64,000 bases of DNA. It comes from Butyriboletus loyo (lineage: Eukaryota; Basidiomycota; Agaricomycetes; Boletales; Boletaceae). Position 1 is the stretch's first letter, and each line of letters opens with the position of its first letter. The position numbers and the translations under genes are program-made. Of this stretch, positions 55,923-64,000 are shown piece by piece. Under the pieces are notes generated by a model. The model had not been told where the DNA came from, made no database searches, and saw only the letters and a program-made list of their open reading frames with translations. The DNA lies in contig JBBPSI010000097.1 of assembly GCA_038093515.1 (NCBI GenBank), positions 1 through 64,000 of the forward strand. Reading direction: 5' to 3'.

Positions 55923-58790
55923 TCAGTATTCAAGGTTGACAACCGACTCCGCAATGTCAGGTGCTGCATCCTGCTCTCGATGACAACATTCAACCCCGTC
56001 TGTATCATGCATAGAGCTAGGATCGATAGATACAAGAAACAATGGTCGGCGTACCATACGTTCTTGCCCTAGTAACTGGCCAAAATCCGCCAGCCGAGCT
56101 TCAGGGGACAAGTCCAAGATGGTTTCGAGTGACCTGTCGTACAACATTACAAATGCTGCGAACGTGTTCATGCCATGCATTCTGGCCAGATCTGACTCTC
56201 CCTGAGATGGACGCACATCAATGGCACGTGCGCGGGAAGCCCTCAACACGATCGGAACACTCACTTCTCGTTCTTCTTCTTCCAACCATCCTCTTTCATC
56301 CCAAAGTATTCCATGGCCACGTTCTGTTGAAATTGCACATGCTTCTTCTCCGAAGCACCTCGCGAATTTGGCAGCCTCTTCGATGTCATTTGCGAAAGCC
56401 CAGGTAACTGTACATCGTGGGTTCATAGCACCGCAACCTTCCGCAATCCCCAGGTTTCGTCTGAGCTTTTTGATAGCCTTGCATATCGGAGGAGTATAAG
56501 CATATGGAACCGGTCTTGTATCTTGCGTACGGTCGGCCCTATAGCTTTGTGCACTAGGGAACGCCTCAAAGACAACGAGGAGGTTTAAGTAACGCCATGA
56601 TTCACGAGAGATCCGATCGACGGCAGACTCGAGATGTGCTGGTAGCGCGAGTAGGGGTATGAACAGTACACCATAATCTGGATCAATGATGATATCGGTC
56701 CCACCGAGATCATATCGTTCAACGAGAACAACTTGGCATTGGTGGCCTTGCAGCTCACGGACCAATGCGCGCTTCTGAATGAGAGTCATGGAAGCGAGGT
56801 AACGATGGACTGGAGCGGCAGGAATCCAGTGCTCGGAAAGGCGAACCGTGTGCTGATCATACACGTCATCTGGAACAGCTCGCGGAGGTATTTGTTCGGG
56901 AACACCTAGCGTTTGATAAGGTGCCGGCGTATCATTTCCGGTCTCAGAATGCTCCGGGATACGACTCCATGCTTGGTTGCGAAGCCCTATGAATGTAGAG
57001 AACAAATCCTTGGATGATGCTGGAACAAGATCATCCAGTTTGCGCCGCTTAGTCACCCTCGAGCTTGTTTGTTCGCATTCGCTGGTTGAAACAAGAGAAT
57101 CTTCAGGATGCTTGACACGGCGTAGGTTCGGAGTTGGCGGAGGTACATCTTGCGCCTTCGAATTCGTGGAATCGTCTGGGGGTCCCTGTAGTTGACTTTG
57201 CGACGCAAACGAGAGTGGTTCGAAAGATGGAGTCTCTGATTCAGGGAATTCAAAGTAATCATTCCAATCGTATTGATCCACTAGGGAATCGGGTTGATAT
57301 TTGGCCAGCTGGTAGTCATACAAGTCCCGAGGATGCACATTTTCCTTGTTCTCGCTTTGGTGGTCGACATTCTCCTTGTTCGCTTCAGGTGTATCCGTAG
57401 CATATAACAAGTCGTCCTGGGGCGGGTGTAAGAGAAGCGGAACTCCAAATTCGCTGGCTGAAAACTGGCCAAGGTTGTTGTCCACAATGTCGATTCCCGA
57501 GTCTTCAAAGAAATAACTGTGGTTGGTCCGACTTCGGGAACCGTATTCCATGGGATCAGATGGGTTTCGCGAGCCTTGGTGTTCTTCGTGCCGACACAAA
57601 TTTTCGTCCTGGGCTAGGACATCTCCGCTTTCATCGTTATGAGACCACGGAAAAATACCCTGCTCGGTGTCCACGGCATGTTGTACATCGATTCCTGCCT
57701 CAAGCATGAGTTTGGTACCAGATGCTCTCATCCTCTCTCGTTGTGTGAGTAGGTATTCGACCTGTCCGCTTTCCTCGTCTCGCCCGGGAGTAGGGCTCGT
57801 TCCAATTTCTTCGCATCCACGTAGAATATTCGGAGTTAAAGTTGAGTGAGCATCTTCGGCCGATATCGGAGGGGTGCCTAGTTCCAAGAGAACGCGAGTT
57901 GTTTTCTCAAACTTCTCGTCGGAGTATTCTGGTACTTCATCCTCCAACTGAATGGGTTGTGCAATTCCTGCGACATCCTCATCGGTCGGGATCGTTTTTC
58001 CGAAATTGAACGGCCTGTTATGTAAGTGAGACATTGGTGAGTAGAGACGAGACAAAGGACCCTGGCGGACAAAATGACGAGTAACAGGTTGAGGAAAGAA
58101 AACGAACCTCCATGAAAGGTCGAGTGCGAGAGGTTTGATACCCTTGACTGGCTTCAAAAACGCCATAGGACCGAAGCAGTCACTTCCATGCCTCGCAGCA
58201 TCAAGATGACCAAGCTCTCCTTTCAGGACGACGAAGCTTTCCATCCCTTCCGGGAAGAGAGTGGGTTCCTTGGGGTGTGCTGTCGGAGGTGGCAGGCTTG
58301 GAACTGTATTTCACTGATCAGCGTACACGTCGAGACTCAGGGGCCAATAATAGTCAGCGGGAAGTCCGCATAAGCTCCGGGACAGAAGTCTCGTAAAACA
58401 CATGACCTGTTTGATGGAAACAATTGTTTTCAGCTTACCATCCATCAGCATGATATCCTTATCGGTTAGTTTCTCCTCTCTGATATAAGAAAGGGGATCT
58501 TGTGGGGTAGAAATATAAATGCTTGCGACTGCGTCGTCGAATCGCTGCTCTTCAAAGTCATTGACGTAGTCAGCAGGGTTGACCGATGTCTCCGCATTGG
58601 CTTTGTCCTCTGGAACAGACGTAGGCTGTCCAAGTAGCGAATTTAATGTGCTCTGACCAGGCGATAGGGGGCGAGGAAAGTGCATGCCAGATTTGACGCC
58701 TTCCAGCTGGGATGTGATTTGTTTGTGAGCCTGCGTCATTGGAATAGGAGCGGAGATGAAAGAAGTGATAAAGAAGCCTGGACTTGACAT
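55923..58790 (-). CDS. XPF-fold protein, SHOC1/ZIP2-like (tentative)
   Basis: A long protein (about 900 residues). An N-terminal exon from 58790 (ending near 58436) joins a second at about 58306, then a 773-codon frame with an in-frame intron (near 58108-58015) to 55923. After an acidic disordered part, residues about 560-760 form an XPF-like nuclease fold: LIQKRALVRELQGH, QVVLVERYDLGGTDIIIDPD, GVLFIPLLALPAHL, SRESWRYLNLLVVFEAFPS, then YAYTPPICKAIKKLRRNLGIAEG and TWAFANDIEEAAKFARCFG. The ERKxxxD catalytic motif is replaced by VERYDLGGTD, so it is likely inactive, as in the SHOC1/ZIP2 meiotic crossover proteins. Assignment is by fold pattern from memory; an EME1-like or other XPF relative is possible. 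Confidence 0.55.
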
Positions 58791-58922
58791 GTCATGGGGT
58801 TAGAGAGATTGTATGAGAAATTTATTCGCTCGAAAAAAAAGAACCCAGAGAAAAAGGGGTTCCTAACCAACCTTTTTGCCACCGGTAACGGGTCAGCTGT
58901 ACCATTGTGGTTTGTGCTTTCA

Positions 58923-60338
58923 TTAATCAATGTATTTTTGTGTCCGAATTTGCGTATGCGTGGGATCTCGACTTCGTCTAGGACGTGTTATCAATTTTTC
59001 CTGTGGTAAAATGAATGACGAAGGCAATGTACCCATTTTGGCGGCCATGAGCGACGTTGCTGGCGTCCCAGGAGGTGATATATTCCACAGTTCATTGACC
59101 TCGCTTCTATCCGATGAATGTGGAGAGGGTGGGGGTGGTGAGGAAAACGTCAGCGTTGCTAGAGTGTGGGTCGAAGTCAGCGCTCGTCATAGATCCATTG
59201 AAGTAATTTGAACCCACTCCACCCACTCACGACTTCCATATGGTGGTTATTTATGTCACCGTCTTCACCGTCTATCAATTCCGGTGATGCCACCTGAAGC
59301 ATAGAGGCCAAGTCGGAGACGCGTATTGGGTGACTGACATCACTCATTGCATTACTCCTGACGCCACTAGGGGTAGAGGACCCCCGCGCGATTTGGGGAA
59401 ACAGCGGTGGAGAGTCTAGACTAGGAAGACACCGCGGAGGTGAAGGACGGCTCAAAAATTCATGCACATTAGGTGTGTCCTCGAAGCAATCGCCAGATTT
59501 TTCTCTCGTGGAAGGGACCAATACTGACTGGAGGAATGGTCGTACCCGCGCACCAGTGGCAGAATCAACTTTGAAGCGGAGATCCCTACAAAAGGATGTG
59601 ATCCAGGCATCAATGCCACGTGAAACGTTAGTGGCAAGTAGTAGAACACACAAAACATCGTCCAATGGGGGTGCGGGCAGGTCTTCTATGCTCTGTACTG
59701 AGACGGGGTTGAGACCGAGAAATGCTGTAAGGGCAGAATTTGTGCGAGGGATGGATGTCCGAGAATCTGTACTGCCAAGATTTGGAGTTTCGCGCCTTGC
59801 GCGCTTCGAGAGGATAGGAGAGGACATAGGTCTGCATATCAGTGACAGTTTCGCATCTGAGGTGCGTATACGAAATTTTGGTCAAAACACACGTGTATGC
59901 GTGAAAGAAGCATACAGTGATCATCTTCGTACCAGCATTTCTCGGTCAGAAGATCTCGCGGGTGGGGAGGAGGAGGGAAGAAGGTCCTGAGGTATCTAAT
60001 ATGTTCCAATGGTGTAGCCCATCTCTCTTCCGGAGGGGTGAGGTCAAGGGAATGCAAGGAATGCATGAGGACCTCGAACGGCTCTGTAGGTAGAAGAAAT
60101 GATGTCGCATCTGCCATGGACACATACTCGAGAGTTTGAAGAAGAAGCTAGACGATTTCGGTCGGTCCGCGGTCGGGAAAGCGTTAAGAATGATACTTAC
60201 CTCCTCAACGACGTTCCCGGTAAAGGCGACATGGTCCGATGTAAGGTGCGTGCGTGCGTAAGGCAAGAGGACCTCGCGTATATGTCTACGCAAACGGAGT
60301 TCACTGGCTGTGTTGAGGTTGAACGAATACGGATCCAT
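58923..60338 (-). CDS. Hypothetical protein, possibly N-terminal part of the XPF-like gene
   Basis: Exons from 60338 (MDPYSFNLNTASELRLRRH) give EVLLPYARTHLTSDHV, then after an intron (about 60139-60200) FLLPTEPFEVLMHSLHSL and HIRYLRTFFPPPP. After a third junction (phase 1) comes a Ser/Pro-rich part with DVLCVLLLATNVSRGIDAW. A last exon starting near 59151 stays open to TAA 58923-58925. No family is recognised. The stop is only 132 bp before the proposed ATG of the XPF-like gene on the same strand, and that gap contains a good branch site and acceptor (CTAAC, TCCAG). One continuous meiotic gene across 60338-55923 is therefore a real alternative. Confidence 0.45.
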
Positions 60339-61651
60339 GCCTAGTAAGAGGAGGTTTGCCAGTCGACAAATTTCTACGCTGTACACCACGACGGCCAAAG
60401 ACCAGCGTTAGCTGATTGAACACTGATCGGTGCTCGCAGTTGTTATCGCACTGGATGTGTTTCCGCGAGAAGTTTGAATGTACAGTCCGGCATGCCGAGA
60501 TGCCGAGGAGGAAAGATACCAGCTTGGGTCTTACATAAATCTGGATACACGCTTAGTCATCCAACCTGACTCTGTCAATTTGCTACCTGAAACAATCGCG
60601 GTGGTCCAATGATACGCTGCAAACTGGCAACAATCGATCCACTTCTCTACCTTGGTAATAAAACCAATCAAGAATCACGCTAAAAGGTCTCCAAACCCAA
60701 TTCATTAATCACACCGCCTCGATCGATTCTGTTGTGTACTGATGCAGTATGTATTACCGTGGGGCTGATGAACGGTGCAAGAACGGACCAACGATGATAA
60801 AGTTCGAGCTCGAGGTGACTCGGAGAGATAAGAGAGTTAAGATTTCTCTCCAGAAGATTGAATGGTTACCTGCAAAACAAAAGGTCTTCAGCATCACAGA
60901 TAAGTTGAGACAGGCAAGATAAAGGCTCAGAAGAAAGGGTATGTTGTAACCATGTAGGTGTCTAGAAGACTAATCGAATTCTTGTTGCTCATCACTGAAG
61001 CCGTCGTGGCTTGAGGGTGTACGGAATGAAACCCACCTTTTATTTTTCCCAAGAGTTTTGAGTCGTGCATGTTGAGGTTGAAGGCAGGGTGCACCAGATG
61101 AGTTCTAGAAAATGAAGATGGACAAATTTTTCAGCGCGATGTATGTTTGGTTCTGTTTTCACAGTAGATCTCAGATCGTTGTGGCGCTCCCGCGGACGAG
61201 AACGTTTGCATGATAAGATGAAACGGGGATACTATTATATATGAGCCTGAGGGATCAAGCGAATGAGGGTCTTTGAAGGCACGAGTTAACAACCGACCCT
61301 GAACCACGCGGATCAGTCAAAACATTCCTCAGAAATAAGGGTAGAAGCGAAACACAAACGCAGCAGAAGTGCGTACGATTCTAATATTCTGTGCAGAACG
61401 TCAGATACAAGTGTTATGGATCTATAAGTCAAGAGAGGAGTGGTACAAGGAGGGGTAATGCGTCAATACTTGGTATGCAATCTAGGTCCATGCTTCGAGT
61501 AAGGTGCTTGTATGAGGGAGGCTATGCTGTGAGAGAATGTTTTCAGAAAAAATACGCTCGTATGTAGGTGTTGGCAATGGAGAACGAGGGATGCAAGGAT
61601 GGGCTACAATTGGTGCGCAGGACTTTAAACCCCTTGCGCACCATAGCCTCG
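60339..61651. other. Intergenic region with a possible micro-ORF
   Basis: This is 1.3 kb without a supported gene. On the minus strand a 47-codon ATG frame (61070-60927) begins MHDSKLLGKIKGGFHSV; it has no recognised family and no splice signal. The rest is AT-richer than the flanking coding DNA. Confidence 0.4.
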
Positions 61652-62637
61652 CTATGTATGTGCAGAGAACGTGGTGTGTAGCGCGTATGCGAAGGCCAAC
61701 GGAGAAGTAATTGCGAACAAGACGAGGGCCGATACGAGGCTCGTGGTGAGAGGATTAAAAGAGTAACGAGGAACTGTGAAAATCCTGGGGTCAGACTAAG
61801 AGGAAGAGGAAGAGGATACGACGTGCCTATGGTTGTAGGGGGTGGCAAGGGTGGAAAATAAGTGACTTTGGTGGGATGAAGTATTGAGCGAGCGAGTATA
61901 TCGTCATGAACGGGGAGGTCAAGCTGGAGCTGGAGGCCATCGAGAGTGATTGCCGGAATATCGCCGGCAGTCGAAGCGGATAAAGGGACAATCGAGACCT
62001 CGTTATCAAATTCCCATTTCCTGTGCGACACGGCTGGAATGGCAGTCCAACCGAAGGTGGCAAGTACACGGCAAACGAGGGTGTCAAGATCCGCGTTGTT
62101 GACAATGGGCTTATCCGCATAAGGGAAGGAGGGATCCATGGAAGCGTAGGTAGCAAGGGTCTGCTGGATGTGGGCGAGGAAGTAGGCTGGAGGGTCTTTG
62201 TCTCCGACAGGAGGACGTGGGGGACGATCCTGTTCGAGACAGGCGGTGTCATCACGATCTGTCTTCCAGGAGGGGGGGGTTGAAGGGAGACCGATAGCGG
62301 GGCAACGACAGCCTCGGCCTGCTCGGATGACGGGCCAGTCGACGACGTGTGGACCGAAAACGTGGGCATGGTAAGATTTGCAGTCATCGCAGAGGGCGAA
62401 GAGGGTGTTCGAGAGAGAAGCGTGGAGAGAATCGAGGAGTGTGCGAGCGATGTGGACGCGAAGATAAGTGCGGATGAGGAGATGCAACTCTGAGGGGAGG
62501 GGCACGGGAAAGGGGAAGTGGGTGTTGTGGGCGATGGAGGGGTGGATGATGGTGAGGATGGCGTGAACGAGGGCAGTACGGGATGTGCGAAGGGACGACA
62601 TGGTGGTTGAGGAGGAGGAGGGCAATTTGGTGGACAT
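61652..62637 (-). CDS. Probable tail-anchored protein with a Cys-rich patch, unknown role
   Basis: Two exons. The first (62637-61827) encodes a leucine/histidine-rich start (ATGs at 62637 or 62601), then a patch with ALCDDCKSYHAHVFGP and RAGRGCRCPAIG that may bind metal, and a central part with LDTLVCRVLATFGWTAIPAV. The frame could run on to 61543. A GC-AG intron (61774-61826, donor AG|GCACGT, branch CTGAC) instead joins a short exon with TSLVSALVLFAITSPLAFAY, a convincing C-terminal membrane span, and stop TAG 61652-61654. I prefer the spliced form because it gives a hydrophobic anchor; the junction is unproved. It is divergent from the lyase gene (220 bp). Confidence 0.5.
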
Positions 62638-62857
62638 TTAAATGGGGTGCTACGAGGAGCACGGAGGGAAGCAGAAGACGATCTTTCTTGATGGGATGGA
62701 TCATAGCAGCAGAACGGAAGTGGATCTCGAATCAGACAATACAGAAGAGCAGATCGCCCTGTCCGCGTTTGAAACACCTCGGAAGCAATGCAGTCACCGG
62801 ACCGACGCCATCGTAACCCTAACCCCACCCTAGGTTCACCTCTCTGCTCCTCCCACG
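62638..62857. promoter_or_regulatory. 220-bp divergent promoter (tail-anchored protein / lyase)
   Basis: The start codons of the two flanking genes point away from this stretch. No TATA box or known binding site was identified. Confidence 0.4.
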
Positions 62858-64000
62858 ATGATTCCCATCCTCCGTCGCTTTCCCTGCAGACGGGCCATCT
62901 CCACCTACCCAGCCTTGCACGTGAACACACCCGACCCTGCCACAGAGTCCGCCCAGTTCGACGCCCGTGTCGCCCGCCTCACCCAGTACTTCTCTCGTCC
63001 CCGCTTCGCCAACATTTCCCGCCCCTACTCCCCCCGCGATGTCGCACTCAAACAAGGCTCTGCACCCATCCTTCCTCTCCCCGCATCCTTGCTAGCGGAC
63101 AAGCTCTTTCGCATATTCGAACACGCCAGCGCCAATGGCATCCCCGTCCACACAATGGGTGCCATTGACCCTGTCCAGATGACCCAGATGGCGAGCCATC
63201 AACAAGTCGTCTATGTGTCCGGCTGGGCTGCTTCCTCTCTTCTCACCACAGGTAGCAACGAGGTCGGCCCTGACTTTGGGTATGTACCACGTCTTACCCC
63301 ATCCCTATCTCATTCACACTGCCTAGAGACTACCCATACACCACAGTTCCAAACCAGGTACAACGTTTATTCCGCGCCCAGCAACTTCACGACAGAAAGC
63401 ATTACGATGAGCGCATGTCCGCTTCGCCAGACGCACGCGCAAACATGCCATACATCGACTACCTCCGTCCCATCATCGCAGATGCCGATACTGGGTACTT
63501 TATCCCTTCTATCCCCTGTCGGACGTAATACTCACAACTTACCAGTCACGGTGGTCCCTCTGCTGTCATGAAACTCGCCAAATTATTCGCCGAGTCTGGC
63601 GCATCCGCCATTCATCTCGAGGATCAATTACACGGCGGAAAAAAGTGTGGTCATCTTGCTGGAAAGGTTCTCGTCCCTCCCTCCACACATATCTCTCGAC
63701 TCGTAGCTACTAGATTCGCCCTCGATATGCTCGAATGTCCTATGTTGCTAATTGCAAGAACCGATGCCGAAAGTGGTAGCCTTCTCAGTTCAAGCGTAGA
63801 CGCCGGAGATCACCCGTACGTTATGATTTTCCTCCGTGTTTTCAGTCCCAGAATAATCGCTGATCTACGTGCAAACAGATTTATTTTAGGCACAACTACA
63901 CCTGGACAACCCCTTGCCGAGGCGCTCGCAGGTGCTGCGAACGCTGCTGATGCTGCACGTGTTGAGAAAGAGTGGGATACCACCCATCCATTGATGACCT
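62858..64000 (+). CDS. Mitochondrial isocitrate / 2-methylisocitrate lyase (partial)
   Basis: This lyase cleaves (2-methyl)isocitrate to succinate and glyoxylate or pyruvate; the mitochondrial presequence ([18 protein letters not shown]) favours the methylcitrate cycle of propionyl-CoA disposal over the glyoxysomal glyoxylate shunt. The core follows: [87 protein letters not shown] and [20 protein letters not shown] with the catalytic KKCGH. Further on are [22 protein letters not shown] and [19 protein letters not shown]. Introns at 63280-63326, about 63498-63544 and about 63817-63880 have canonical borders. The gene runs off the right edge, so about a third of the protein is missing. Confidence 0.88.

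Noticed and set aside
61787..61825. U12-type intron (GTATCCTC) in the tail-anchored gene
   Set aside because: The piece would be 35-38 nt, too short, and no U12 branch site is present; a GC-AG intron fits frame and length better.
1..64000. CRISPR arrays, prokaryotic operons, phage or secondary-metabolite clusters
   Set aside because: No spaced direct repeats, no Shine-Dalgarno-organised operons and no PKS/NRPS or terpene synthase motifs; every recognisable gene is eukaryotic with spliceosomal introns.

Overview
The window reads as nuclear DNA of a filamentous basidiomycete, most likely an agaricomycete mushroom-type fungus. The support is dense short GT-AG introns (mostly 45-65 nt), many two-to-many-exon genes, bidirectional promoters of 80-250 bp, and a gene set of eukaryotic housekeeping factors with fungal features. 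No species can be named from the sequence alone. All gene models below were spliced by hand from reading-frame continuity, so exon edges are approximate unless stated.

Layout. (1) 1-1.5 kb: the first exon of a G-protein beta subunit (cut by the left edge) and a five-exon MARVEL membrane protein. (2) 1.5-9.8 kb: a stretch with no long ORF that looks empty at first sight. On close reading it holds at least four tiny multi-exon genes (3832-4185 -, 5215-5574 -, 7093-7493 +, 8754-9265 +). Each encodes little more than one double-stranded-RNA-binding-domain (dsRBD) fold of 80-94 residues, and around them lie divergent or broken relatives. This is the most interesting part of the window. A 59-residue single-span membrane protein follows. 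(3) 10-17.6 kb: the splicing factor SAD1/USP39, then three mitochondrial translation genes: the RSM22/METTL17 mitoribosome assembly factor, uL1m and mL40. (4) 17.7-29.4 kb, all minus strand: COP9 signalosome subunit 2, the PtdIns3P 5-kinase FAB1, and the 40S assembly factor LTV1. (5) 29.7-37.9 kb: TFIID subunit TAF2 fused to three bromodomains, Mediator MED11, and tubulin cofactor A. (6) 39.4-45.8 kb: two paralogous bHLH transcription factors on the same strand, 4.3 kb apart with nothing recognisable between. (7) 46.9-55.5 kb: a long disordered Ser/Pro-rich protein, a secreted FAD oxidoreductase and a WD40 protein. (8) 55.9-62.6 kb, minus: an XPF-fold protein resembling the meiotic SHOC1/ZIP2 family, an unrecognised neighbour that may be part of it, and a probable tail-anchored protein. 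(9) 62.86 kb to the right edge: mitochondrial (2-methyl)isocitrate lyase, truncated.

Functional links: TAF2 and MED11 are adjacent RNA polymerase II pre-initiation components. RSM22, uL1m and mL40 all serve the mitochondrial ribosome and use head-to-head promoters. Housekeeping neighbourhoods alternate with two accessory zones: the dsRBD nest at 3.4-9.3 kb, and the spaced bHLH/oxidase/WD40 zone at 38-55 kb. No tRNA, rRNA, CRISPR array or intact transposon was seen.
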